From: Dermacentor variabilis
Lineage: Eukaryota > Arthropoda > Arachnida > Ixodida > Ixodidae
Assembly: GCF_050947875.1 (NCBI RefSeq)
Contig: NC_134568.1
Coordinates: forward strand, 203,051,729-203,115,728
Length of the DNA stretch: 64,000 nt
Direction: 5' to 3'
The notes beneath the pieces were generated by a model. The model had not been told where the DNA came from. It ran no database searches and worked only from the letters and a program-made list of their open reading frames with translations. The position numbers and the translations under genes are program-made. Every line of letters starts with the position of its first letter. Positions within the stretch are counted from its first letter, which is position 1. This document shows, piece after piece, positions 25,093 through 35,281 of the stretch.

Positions 25093-25500
25093 ATTTATTT
25101 TAATGCGTCTTCGTGTCAAAGCACAACTGTGTTTGCATGAAACGACGGTTCGCCCGCCCAGTCCCGGCAGCATGTCGGGAGCGCGGCCATTCGGAATCAA
25201 GCTCGACCGAGGGGTTGGCCAAAGGTGCTTTGTTCAGTCAGGCGCGAGGTCAAGTTCGTATCGTGCACCAGTGCTCCTTAGTATACATAACGTCCCTCTC
25301 AGAGGTGGGCGCGTGTATACGTTGGTCAGAGAGGCAAATATATCCAAACACGCACCTATATCGGAGCAATAAAACAATCTGGAAGGTTTCACAGTCTAGC
25401 ATGGCGGCACACTGTCGGGATTGGGCCTACCAGCCGTTGCTTCACGCAACAGTTCTTCATCCACACAAATATGTTATGTCCCAAGAGACTACGGGAAAAA
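25093..25500. other. spacer between two SINEs
   Basis: Overlapping plus-strand frames (25103-25372, 25113-25526) without recognisable domains. Nothing else seen. Confidence 0.35.
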
Positions 25501-25504
25501 AAAA

Positions 25505-25742
25505 TTCTGGGTTTTTTACGTGCTAAAACCACAATATGTTTATAAGGCACGCCGTATTTGGGAGACTCCTGATTAATTGAGACCCCCGGGATTATTTAAC
25601 GTGCACCCAATGCATGGTTAACGGGCGTCATTGTACTTCGCGTCCCCATCGAAATGCGGCCGTCGCGGTCGGGATGATCCGCCGGCGCCCTCGGGCTTAG
25701 CAGGGCATCGCCAAAGCCATTACGCCACCACGGCGAGTAGGT
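25505..25742 (-). mobile_element. tRNA-derived SINE (Ruka-like)
   Basis: Minus-orientation copy: plus strand reads gttttttacgtgctaaaacc, ggcacgccgtatttgggaga, ttatttaacgtgcaccc and ccatcgaaatgcggccg, and ends ccaccacggcgag. Flanking gactacgggaaaa (left) and ggttacggaaac (right) may be a decayed target duplication. Confidence 0.75.
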
Positions 25743-27965
25743 TACGGAAACTTATTCTACAAAGCGTAATGGGGATGGAGATCTCTAAGCTAAGCTTTCT
25801 CAACACTAGTAGATGGTGAAATAGCACTTTTTGAAGACGGGCTACGGTTGTGCATGAAGAAACACTGTGATATAGCGTGGCGCTATCGTAAAGCATGACT
25901 TCTGTTCGTACAGTATAACTGGTGTTTCCTAAAAACACGATGAGTTGTTAGTAAGCGTTCGTATTGCATTTGTTCGTGTGCATTCTCATTGTCATTGCTT
26001 ACTTCACGCCTTTGTTAGGAAAATAAATCCGAAACTCGCTCTATTCAACGTACTTCAAAGAAAACAACTATTTGGTAGTTCTCAGAGCGAATACCTAATC
26101 ACCCAAGCAATTGCTGAGATTTCTGAAGGTTTGTGAGGCCGATTAGCCGCTTTAAATATGGTGCCGCAAGGACACCAGTTTGTTGCGGCGGTAAGGCGCC
26201 CACGAAAATATGAACCTGGTTAAGTCGATTTCTCAGTCCTACGATGAATAAACTAAAGAATACGTTATTGCGAAATTGATCAAGCGAATCCGATAAAATA
26301 TTTTCGTGATCGGTTCATTCTCAATGTTTAAGGAACTGACTTTTAGGACTCCTCACGTACAAATTGCTGCCAAATTAGCACGAACTCGGCGTTTAAGGAG
26401 GTCGAGCCCGTATATTCGTCTTTATTTTCTCGAAGAGAGCTGGAATCAAAACTCTACGTAATTGAATTTTTTTCCCTACGCCTTGTACGTAATAAAGGTT
26501 GTGTGTCGCTCACTTTCTGTTCAAACCCAACTCTTGTGCACCGCCCTTGTACAAATGAAGACAAATCAGGTTAGCCTAAGTTTGCGAGGCTCAACAGCGA
26601 ACTAATACTTCTCATTTTTAATCTCACTGAAATGACACAAGAATGGAGGCATTTGCACTTCTTTAGGTAAATGCGTGATCTTTTGCACATTTTATTACCG
26701 AAGTTTCTGTGACAAACTAAGCATTTATGCATGGAAAGTAACGCAAGTAAGAGCCGTCGACGAATTTAATTCTTCTTTTAAACATTATTTAAAGACGGCG
26801 ATTCGCTTTTCAAGACGCAGATTAGCTCGAAATTCACGTCTGTAAGCGATACAGCTAGCCACAATCTAGCAGATTAATCTTTTGCCGATGCAACCAACTT
26901 TCGTATGTGAAAATCACCTCATAATTAACTGCAGTTGGGTTACCTACGCCAGACAGGTCAATTTTTCAATCTTTTGTGAAATGTTTCGGTTGAGAATGTT
27001 GAACTAAATTAATTTACTCTTGTCCCACATACAAATATCAGGTTTCACGGCATATGTAAAGTGCAAATGTAGTAATGTGCAAGCTTAATAATAATGCAAG
27101 CATAATAAGAACACTGTTCTAAACGTGTTATCTGCCTTTCCCCTCGCACCCGTTCGTAAATATGAAGTATTCGTATATTGGAAGGTCGACAACTGAAGGA
27201 ATTTCATGAAGAATATTTGCTTGTATATACCAAACATGCGAAACTCACGAGAATCTACTGCACTGTTTCCGTTGTTCCGATGCGCATGGACTCTTCTCGG
27301 TACTTGCTCATTGATAATGCGCACACAACTTTACGCAGAGGCGATCCAACAATCAAAAGCACTAGAAGACAGTCGCTATAAGCGGTCAGTTTTATCGGGA
27401 AACTTCCTTTTCCGGGTGTATTGCACAGAAAATTACGCGCCACGGGGATCATTCGTTAACAAAAGTTAGTGTTATTGTTTGCTTGGTAGGCACACTCGCA
27501 GGCCCACACACGTTTCGCTTTGGCAGGTCGAGTGAGCCTATAGTCCGGTAACCGGCGCCGTGCCTTAGCGAGCAGTTGTTACGCTGGTTGACAGAGGGGA
27601 CCTATATACCGCGTTTAATACAAGTATATAATGCGGAAATCGAACGTAATCGAGTCAAGCGTTAAATTACGGCTCTAGAAAATTAAAACTAAACGCCCGC
27701 GATGCAGTCAAAGTTTATGTGTACGAACATCTGAGGAGCAGCTCTTTGGATGATGTGGGCGCACACGTGGTAGATTAGTCGACTGAACTGAATAAAGTTT
27801 TTTCTGCTTAGAAAGAAAAATGCGAGAAAAACATTTAGAAAGCAGTCGATGCCAATGGGACAAGCTCGCCAATAGGGTGTCGACTCGCACTCTGCCATGC
27901 GGTCTCAAAGTGTGAAGTACAATCCTCCATAACGAACGCGCCTTAGTTCGTCCTATATATAGGTA
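25743..27965. other. 2.2 kb of unassigned AT-rich DNA
   Basis: Scattered 60-87-codon frames on both strands near 27100-27900, none with a domain or splice context. No element ends or RNA recognised. Confidence 0.4.
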
Positions 27966-28019
27966 TGAGTGAATGCGAGGGTGGAGAATGCAACTTCTTA
28001 TGCATGTTCACCTGTGCGT

Positions 28020-28335
28020 AAACGTCATGTCGTGCGTTCTCCGGGTGGGTCGGGCTCTCCGAGAAGAACGGTGGCAACGGGCGCGCACGCCAGCCGGCGG
28101 TGCGAGCGGCAGACGATGCTCGAGACGCGTGCTCACCAACGAGCGCGCTGCTGGAGCAATGACAGCCGGCAGCCGGCAGCGCGCACGTTCCGCAAACGAG
28201 CGCTCCTGTGAGGAACCGCCGCAGCAGCAGCAGCAAAGTGCTTCCGCGAACGAGAGGGCGAGGTCGCCGAACCCTTCACGTTTGCCCAGACATGGTAATC
28301 CCTCCTCTGCTAGTATCGATTTTGCCGCCCAGTAA
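28020..28335. other. CpG-rich block, possible promoter or 5' exon region
   Basis: GC-rich island with a CAG/GCA run (gccgcagcagcagcagc near 28220). Plus-strand frame 27973-28335 (120 codons) and minus-strand frame 28236-27943 (97 codons) overlap, so GC content explains both. gacatg|gtaatc near 28290 could be a weak donor. No protein family recognised. Confidence 0.3.
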
Positions 28336-28857
28336 CGTTCGCGAACACCTGCTCTAAGTCTTCACGACCACTCATTTTCAAACCAAGAGCAGCGCAGCAA
28401 AAAAGAAATAAATGCAGCCGACAGTGGAAATTTCCCGATGGCCGGAGACTGTCGGGTGCAACCAAGGCCAATTAGCCAGCAAAACTGTGCTGTAGCATGC
28501 GTTATCCGATTTGATGACACCAGGATGTGTATTTAAACAATTGTATGCTGAACTGGTTTAGAAGAACCGGCACTGGCAATTTTTTATACTGAAAACAGCA
28601 TGAGTAGCTAAGGCCTTAAACGGAAAGCCTTGAGTATAGCCTGCTCCAGGTCGCAAATTGATAGACTAACGGCGAAAAATCTGTATTGCGAGCTCACGAA
28701 TGCATACTGCCGTTTTCTGTTTGCTGCGAAGTATCGAAAGTTCTGCCCCTAGTGGGCCGGTTATACTTGAATCTTAGTCAACAAGGAAAGCAGCTATGGA
28801 AAAATAATTATGGGCATAGACAAACAAGACGTTAGCAAGCAATCCACGCTCAATATG
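28336..28857. other. unassigned DNA
   Basis: No frame, element or RNA recognised. Confidence 0.4.
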
Positions 28858-28889
<32 letters not shown>

Positions 28890-30580
28890 TTTACCCTCAG
28901 GGCCATTGGGGCGTTAAAGAGGGTGTGGGTACAGGTACAGTATAGAATCTCAAGCGTTTGGCTCTCGTGCTCAATTAAGAGAACGCAAAGGCAACATAGG
29001 CTAAGTATCAATTATTTCAGAGAGTACAGAAAACACAGACATCTACAAAAACACCAGCAGTGTGAAATACATATCTACACATCAATCTTCAAGTTGTTTA
29101 TTGATCCCATGAAGATATGTACATTGGGTATGGTAAAAAGGTGGGGCCCTATAACTCTCGTAGGAGTTGTGAAGTTATATGTTATATGTTATATGTTATA
29201 TGCTGTTATATAAAGACTACAGCGCGTGAGAATTTGAGACAGCACAAATATGGTACGTACTCATTGAGCAAGTGACGCGAGCATGAAGGAGCGAAGGTTA
29301 GTTTTGTTGCTGATAAATGGCTGTTGTGCTGTTATAACTGTTGGTAATTTGCAGCGAAAACTATACAGTTACTTTTCTTTACGTTAGCAAGAAGACAGTT
29401 AGATTTAAGCCAGTTAGATAGTTTTAGCCGGACATCATTACCTTTTTTGTAAAGATTTGTTTACGTACAAGCTGTATTGTAATATTGGTATCGTCCGTGT
29501 ATAAAATACAGTCTTCCGAGAGATAGTCGGGTAAATAGTTGAGGTATGCTACAAAAAAGGGCCTAATATCGATGCCTGAGGAATTCCACGTTTAGTTATC
29601 ATTTGGGAGGACGACATATTGTTAACCACTACGTAATGCTGCCGATTTCTCAAATATGTGCTAATTAGGCTTAAGTGTGCTCCACGAGTACCATACTTTT
29701 CAAGGTTATTTTTAGTAATATGTCGTGGTTCACAAGATCAAAATCCTTGGTTAGGTCCATGAAAATACCCACGGTTAATTTTCGTCCTACGTTTATTTTA
29801 AATTTTTTTCACAATGTTAATTAACGCTGTCTCAGACGACTATCTCTTTATATATATCCGTATTGCTCTTCAGCATAAGCGCTGTGCGCTGTGAAAAACT
29901 TATCCTATCGGGCTAGCACTACTTTCTCAAAGACCATGGAAAATAGGAAATTTTTAATAGCGTCGGGAACGACCCTGAAACGGACACTTCGTTAATGATA
30001 TGTGATAGGGGTTCGCATATAATACTTGAAGGATGTTTTGGCAGTGGTACAGATACCAAGTCTAGACTGGTTGATCAAGATTTTCTTAAAGAGAGGATTA
30101 TATTGTTGACCTCATGAGGGTTAGTAGGCTTAAGAAAGAGAGAACGGGAAGGGTTGGTTGTTTTGACTCTGTCTGATTCCGTGGGATGTACGTGACTTAT
30201 CTATAATTAAATTACTGGTCATTGTATTGAAATAACTGTTGAAGCTTTCGGTATTAATAGAAGAATCATTTACTATTGTGCCATTTACCGAGATTCCACA
30301 TACAGTGTTTGCGTTGCACGAGTTTAGAGCGGTAGTTATCACTTTCTATGTATAGCTTTTGAGTCACCATGTGCTTGTTTAATTTTAGCGCGAAAGTAAT
30401 TTCGCTTTTCGCTTAGAAACCATGTTCAGGCTTTCAAGCTTTTTCTTGTATGTCCTATATACTTGTTATTTGAAGTGACGTTGTGTGGTTTTCGTGTTAG
30501 TTTCCTATACATGTTATTTTTGAAATGTATTGACTTTAATATGCCGGTTGTTAGCCACGGTTTTCTTGCAGAGTGCGAGA
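28858..30580 (-). pseudogene. CR1/Jockey-like LINE: reverse transcriptase fragment and 3' end
   Basis: The 3' end is marked by (ATTT)n at 28864-28894 followed by ccctcagggccattggggcg, which matches ctctcagggccgttcggcg at 34711. Reading the minus strand from 30580: KPWLT and RKPHNVTSNNKY (linker), ISVNGT and ESFNSYFNTM (30342-30130), then in shifted frames GIPQASILGP and the catalytic YTDDT (near 29488-29504), then NWLKSNCLL and KKSNCIVF. This order is the palm of CR1/Jockey-type RT. Many stops and frameshifts; the RT C-terminus is not visible before the 3' UTR. No RNase H. A plus-strand 96-codon frame at 28923 is antisense noise. Confidence 0.7.
29176..29212. repeat. (GTTATAT)n short tandem repeat
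   Basis: Four to five copies of a 7-bp unit inside the LINE 3' UTR. Confidence 0.7.
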
Positions 30581-30884
30581 GCACAAACTAAAAATAACAG
30601 GGTACCATAAAAATTGTGCACTAAAATTTGCAAGAAAATCAGCTTTTATTTGCTGTTTCTTAATGAGCAGTTGACGTTTATCTCGCTCTCTCGCAGGATC
30701 TGTTGCTGCTGATCATCGTTGTGGAGTACTCAATGAGACAGTGCTCCACAGAAACATCGGAGGTGACACAGTGAGTGCCCTCAAGTGACTCCCCACTCCT
30801 CGTACGATGGAAATGTTATGGGCGGGAATGAGTGCAAAGCATCTCCAACACATCTGTTGCTTTAATACGACGATCAGTATCGAA

Positions 30885-31123
30885 AATAAAGATTATGGGA
30901 TTTTACGTGCGAAAACCACTTTCTGATTATGAGGCACGGCGTAGTGGAGGACTCCCGAAATTTCGACCACCTGGGGTTCTTTAACGTGCACTTAAATCTA
31001 AGTACACCGGCGTTTTTGCATTTCGCCCCCATTGAAATGCGGTCGCCGTGGCCGGGATTCCATCCCGGGACCTCGTGCTCAGCAGCCCAACACCACAGCC
31101 ACTGAGAAACCACGGTGGGTAAC
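30885..31123 (-). mobile_element. tRNA-derived SINE (Ruka-like) with target-site duplication
   Basis: Plus strand reads gattatgggattttacgtgc, gaggcacggcgtagtggagg, ttctttaacgtgcac and ccattgaaatgcggtcgcc, then the head region ending gccactgagaaaccacggtg. The 10-bp direct repeat cagtatcgaa at 30875-30884 and 31124-31133 flanks it exactly, which shows LINE-type retroposition. It inserted next to the 3' flank of the CR1-like LINE. Confidence 0.88.
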
Positions 31124-31284
31124 CAGTATCGAACATATATTCCGCCACTGCGCTTCGTTTGAGGACCTTAAAACGTTCTCAACGTGCTGCCGCAAGTAGC
31201 TTGAACAACATGTCACTCACAAAGAAGCTCTAGATTCTCCGAACCTTTGACATTTTTTTCTCCGTATATTACAAAATACAGTGC

Positions 31285-31930
31285 GATCTTTTTTTAAGTT
31301 TTACGAAATTTTTAAAGATCGCCTTTGGCAGACAGCCTACTCCTTGTCCTTGAGCTGTATTATTCCAAGAGCCGGACATTACAGCACAAATCGCAGCACA
31401 AATCCAATTAATTAACGAAAGTTTACTAATTAACTTCTTAATTAGTTCCATTACGGCACATATTGCAATTTACGAATTGTATCCGGATGAGTTTGCAACA
31501 CGTACCCACTTGAAATGAATTTCCAGGAAGACACCTGTTTCGAGATATTATTTCCCAAAGTATGGGAACACGGCCGTTCCTGTTACTATCGTGCTTCAAT
31601 GCATAGAGGAGCGGTTCGTTAAAAAAATAAATGAAACGACAGTTCATTTTTACGGCAAGTTTGATGACACATATCTCCGAACTGGCGTCATTCTGGAAAT
31701 TCATTCCAAGTGGATACGCTTCACGAACTCAGCGGCTACAAAGCATAAATTGAAACATGTGGCGTAAAGTAATTATTTAGGAAGGTAGTTAGTGAATTTT
31801 TGGTAATTAGTGGAATGTGTTTCAATTTTTCGTGCAAGCAATTTCCGCCTCTCTGAATAATCGAGCCCAACTACTAGAAAGATCCGCAACAGGCGATTAT
31901 TTAAAATTTCGTAACACTTAAATGTGATCA
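31285..31930. mobile_element. fold-back (MITE-like) element, copy 2
   Basis: A long imperfect palindrome. The left arm near 31300-31560 (aagttttacgaaatttttaa ... gatcgcc ... tgaatttccaggaagacacc ... gtttcgagatat) pairs with the right arm near 31670-31925 (atatctccgaactggcgtca ... ctggaaattcattcc ... gcgattatttaaaatttcgt). The core matches copy 1 at 2103-2735. Outer ends taagt(t/g)ttacgaaatttt are inverted repeats. Non-coding, and presumably moved by a Tc1/mariner-type transposase in trans (inference). Confidence 0.65.
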
Positions 31931-32350
31931 CCCAGCATTTAGAGCAAAGCTCCTTCCTCCACATAGCGGCTGCTGACTGCTATTTTTGCGCGATGAGCTG
32001 CTCCCGCAGAGACACCAAGCACGGACGGGAGTTTCAATGCAAACAAAATGTGGTCGAATCGTGTGCGGAGTGCGGAGAATAGAGACGCTCGGAAGAAGCG
32101 TCAAGTGGGGCAGGGACGTCTTCGAGCGCGGTTTAGCACGCAAACGAGAAGTGGAACACCGTTGAGTGCCGGCGATGAGCACTGAGGAGCGCGGCGAACA
32201 TTTCCTCCAGGAACACGAGGCGGAGGAGCGTCGACACGAAACGAAGGGCGAGTTAGAACGCGAGTGCCCACTTGCTGGTAAACGCAAAGCCGAGCGGCGT
32301 CGATACGCAGCTGTCTCGTTACTGCGTGTGGACACCAGCTGGCTTGTGTA
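31931..32350. repeat. charged-repeat-like coding scrap (unclassified)
   Basis: Plus-strand frame 32166-32351 reads MSTEERGEHFLQEHEAEERR, then a K/R/E-rich stretch ending KRKAERRRYAA. A similar composition (ERAAFDQQRREQDRERAY) appears on the minus strand at 42473-42123. Such highly charged frames recur in tick genomes in repeat families, but I cannot name the element. Both strands are open here. Confidence 0.3.
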
Positions 32351-32732
32351 AAATACGCATGCATTTTATGCTAAAGGCGCGGCCACACTGTAGGACGACA
32401 ACTCGCCAATTTCTTCCAGCGACAGCGGTCTGCGTCGTGTCGGCGCCCCTATCGTAATTTGCCGGCGCCAACAGTCTGCAGGCGGTCTGCCAACGGCCGT
32501 GTCGGCAAGCTCTGACTGTCTGGAGACAGTCATATTTTGCTGTTATACATCAACGACATGACGGCCCTATCGCTGTGCAGACGTTCCTATTGTGGAATGC
32601 GTTGCCACTGATACACGTACTGTCCGCATTGCATCTGTTTTGCCCCTTCTAGAAACTGCCCCCCATTTCGTTACCCGCAAATACTTATTCTCCAGATAAA
32701 TCATGGTGATACGCGGGTGCCAAAACTGTAGT
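32351..32732. other. unassigned DNA
   Basis: Nothing recognised. Confidence 0.35.
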
Positions 32733-32870
32733 ACTGTTGAGAGAGAGAGAGAGAGGAAGGCATGGAGGTTAACCACATGGGAGATCCGGTTTGCTACCCT
32801 ACGCTGGGGCGAGAGAGGAGGGGGAAGTGAAGTGATAGCAAAGTAGAGATAAAGAAAGTAAGGAGCATAG
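32733..32870 (-). mobile_element. I-group LINE 3' UTR fragment
   Basis: Begins with a (GA)n run (32738-32754), then catggaggttaaccacatgg, gagatccggtttgctaccct and acgctggggcgagagaggag, the reverse complement of the block at 10540-10620. Confidence 0.6.
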
Positions 32871-33300
32871 ACATGCAATTACAGTCGGTCACTATCACCG
32901 CATACCGTCACCGCGTAGCACTGTAGCATTTGCAGCACTAGAAACATGTGTTCAGGTTACAGCCGCTTTTGTTGCCCTTAAAAATTTTGTTGGCATTAAA
33001 AACTGCAACAGCGTCGCCCTCCGCTGCGGTGGCCTTGTGATGTCGTATTCTAAAATAAGTTCCTCTGTTAGAGGTCTTTGGTCAAGGCGCGTTATCGCGA
33101 TTGGGAGCGATCGTCTCTGATGGAAATTAAAAAGGTTCCATTTTTCTGTAACTTACTTTTCTACGTGAAGAAAGGGGATTGCAGAAACCTTGGCAGTGGA
33201 TGTGGAACACACGCCGCCAAGGTCTGTGAGTGGTGGCGCTGGCTAACATTCCCAGGGTTCTACTAGTAAACATAAATACCGAAGAAAGTGGATGTGCAAA
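32871..33300. other. unassigned DNA
   Basis: Short frames on both strands near 33078-33339; no domain. Confidence 0.35.
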
Positions 33301-33303
33301 GGC

Positions 33304-33376
33304 GCCGTGGTAGCTCAATTGGCCGAGCATCGCACGCATAATGCGAAGGTTGTGGGATCGCTCCCCACCTGCGGCA
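33304..33376 (+). tRNA. tRNA-like cloverleaf, anticodon CAT (probable pseudogene or SINE head)
   Basis: All four arms can be drawn: acceptor GCCGTGG with CTGCGGC (two G-U pairs), D stem GCTC/GAGC, anticodon stem TCGCA/TGCGA with loop CGCATAA (anticodon CAT), T stem GTGGG/CCCAC with loop ATCGCTC. The A box tagctcaattgg is good. Position 33 is G in place of the near-universal U, and the T loop lacks TTC, so a working tRNA-Met is unlikely. No T-run terminator follows directly (agttatttttatt is close). It could be a tRNA pseudogene or the head of another SINE family. Confidence 0.5.
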
Positions 33377-33469
33377 AGTTATTTTTATTGCGAAAGTAAT
33401 ACTGCTCGCACTTTCGGCCCATCGGTGGTCGTGGCGCCTCCTTACACAGCTGCGCGTCACGTGACCGTG

Positions 33470-33705
33470 TGACGTCACGCCAGACCGAGAGACGGGGCCC
33501 CAGCTCGCGGCATCGATGGTGGAGGCGAAGCCTTGCGCGCCGCTGCTGCGGCGCTACCGAGAGAGGGCGCTCGCCGGTGTGACGTTTTTGCCAGACCGAG
33601 AGTCGGGGCCCCAGCTCGCGGCATCGATGGTGGAGGCGAAGCCTTGCGCGCCGCTGCTGCGGCGCTACCGAGAGAGGGCGCTCGCTGGTGTGACGTCACG
33701 CTAGG
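33470..33705 (+). repeat. 111-bp tandem duplication bounded by perfect CRE sites
   Basis: The block cagaccgagagacggggccc at 33481 recurs as cagaccgagagtcggggccc at 33592, a period of 111 bp with few differences. Perfect TGACGTCA palindromes lie at 33470-33477 and 33691-33698; the middle junction has tgacgttttt. The unit includes gcatcgatggtggaggcgaa and gctaccgagagagggcgctc. Frames on both strands through it are GC-driven. Confidence 0.85.
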
Positions 33706-33800
33706 AGGATAAATGGGGCTACAGCTCGGCTCCTCGCAGTGGTCAGCGCGCTCCAATTCCTCCAAATAAAAGCGCAGAATCCAATTCCTCAAGTATCTCC
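33699..33800 (+). promoter_or_regulatory. putative retroelement promoter and poly(A) signal (LTR-like)
   Basis: Downstream of the CRE repeats, gaggataaatggggct (33705-33720) is TATA-like. About 30 bp later comes ctcctcgcagtggtcagc, and at about 33766 ccaaataaaagcgc carries AATAAA. A compact enhancer-TATA-poly(A) order within 100 bp is typical of LTRs. No terminal TG...CA pair or target duplication could be fixed, so the LTR reading is an inference. Confidence 0.35.
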
Positions 33801-33805
33801 CTTTT

Positions 33806-34690
33806 CTCTTTCGTTTCAAGTTGATGTGTTGACTGCAGCAGATAACGTGTAATCTTACTGTGTGTTATGTTATTCACCGCCGGAATTAACACGCGAATAT
33901 TGGGCATAACAGGCTTCGTGTGAGTTAATATTTATTTTTCTTTCTTTTTTCTGAGCACACTCGGCCGCAGGGCGTGCCTTATTTTACGCAGACTCTAACG
34001 TAACCGTTGTCTGAAGTTGTCCACCTGACGCATAATATCTTGCAAGCAAAGTTTCATTCAAACATCTGCTTTAAGAATCATGGTCTATATAAAAGTCTTC
34101 TTGAGTATGCTTAGCGATGAAGATTACAGGTGTGCTTCAGCACTCATTGCAATATGGTTCTCAATTTGTATGGCAACAGCTACTTTTTTATACTACTCGC
34201 GGTAGCCTTCTGATGAACTGACCTTATTGTTTTCGCTTCCACGTTTGCTGCGGTTAGGCCATGGTCAGGAAATTTTCTTGATTTAAGGACTAACTCTTTT
34301 GTCTCTTTCCATGCTGCGAAAATATACTTTGGCAGCAGAGAATAAAGTGCAGCAGGAGCGGTGACAGCTTTGCGAACATTGCAAGCTGCTGATCTCCAAG
34401 TGTTGGTCAGAACGTCTGTAAAGTTGAGCGATGGAACCATTTGACTACTGCACTTTGTTTAAACGTTTATATTTGGAATGACATAGCTGGTCATCATTCC
34501 TAGCCTAGCTTCTGCTGCAGAAACCGAACTTGCTCCAACAGTCAACTGATATGGTGTGTCATGTCAGAGTCGAAGTGGTTAGAAAATCCCTAAGGCAGAA
34601 GTTATCAGCATCTAGTTCATAACTACGCTTAAACAGGGAAAAAAAAGAAGCTAAGTAATGCTTATTTTACTGAGATTAGCGTTCATTTCA
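33806..34690. other. unassigned DNA with one uncharacterised minus-strand frame
   Basis: The minus-strand frame 34440-34180 (86 codons) reads MVPSLNFTDVLTNTWRSAAC and later KYIFAAWKETKELVLKSRKF. It has protein-like composition but no family that I recognise. It might be a transposase scrap or an exon; no strong splice sites seen. Confidence 0.3.
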
Positions 34691-34693
34691 TTT

Positions 34694-35170
34694 CATTTAA
34701 TTTCATTTATTTACTCTCAGGGCCGTTCGGCGTTACAGAGAGGAGTGGCTATACAAAAATGCAAATGGCTATACACGAATACGTTTTAGTAGGCAGGTTA
34801 ATGAAGATGATCATGTACAGCAGACTTGAAGACTTCGGGTACTGCGATGGACACGATGGAGGCAGGAAGGTGGTTACAGTCCGCGCTTGTCTTCGGAACA
34901 AACGAATCAAAATAAAGATTAGTCCTGCAGCTGGGCACGCCAACTTTGAACCGGTGGTCCATGCGGGATGAAAAGTAAGTAGGAGTAATAAAGAGTGATT
35001 GCTTAAGAGTGTTAGTGGTGAAATATATTTTGTGAAAGAGGCATAATCGAGAAATACGACGGCGTAAGGAAAGGTCAGGAAGATCTAATGTTTTCTTCAT
35101 TAGCGTTACACTGGCTGAACGAGAATAATTAGAGAGTATAAAACGAGCAACGAACCTCACGCAACCTCAC
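34694..35170 (-). pseudogene. CR1/Jockey-like LINE RT C-terminus and 3' UTR
   Basis: Minus-strand frame 35160-34798 (120 codons) reads ILSNYSRSASVTLMKK, DLSLRRRISRLCLFHKIY, then KVGVPSCRTNLYFDSFVPKT and NHLPASIVS. This is the typical post-thumb C-terminus of CR1/Jockey-type LINE ORF2 ('SFxPRT...WNxLP'). The frame is intact to its stop. The 3' UTR ends ctctcagggccgttcggcg, then an AAATGAAATT-type tail near 34694, like the copy at 28858. Severely 5'-truncated. Confidence 0.7.
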
Positions 35171-35194
35171 GCACTTCTCATTCTGTCCCCCCAT

Positions 35195-35281
35195 ATCTAA
35201 CCTCTTTCACGCCAACCTGTGTCACTAGGAATGTGCCCGCATAAACAAATTGAAAGTAGACAACTTGGGCCATCGGGTATG
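35195..35281. repeat. degenerate minisatellite scrap
   Basis: ctctttcacgccaacctgtg and tcactaggaatgtgccc match monomers of the array at 12395-13030. Confidence 0.5.

Noticed and set aside
33475..33819. 114-codon minus-strand frame with internal repeat (ASPPPSMPRAGAP)
   Set aside because: Arises from the 111-bp GC-rich tandem duplication (111 is a multiple of three, so both copies stay in frame); no start context or domain.
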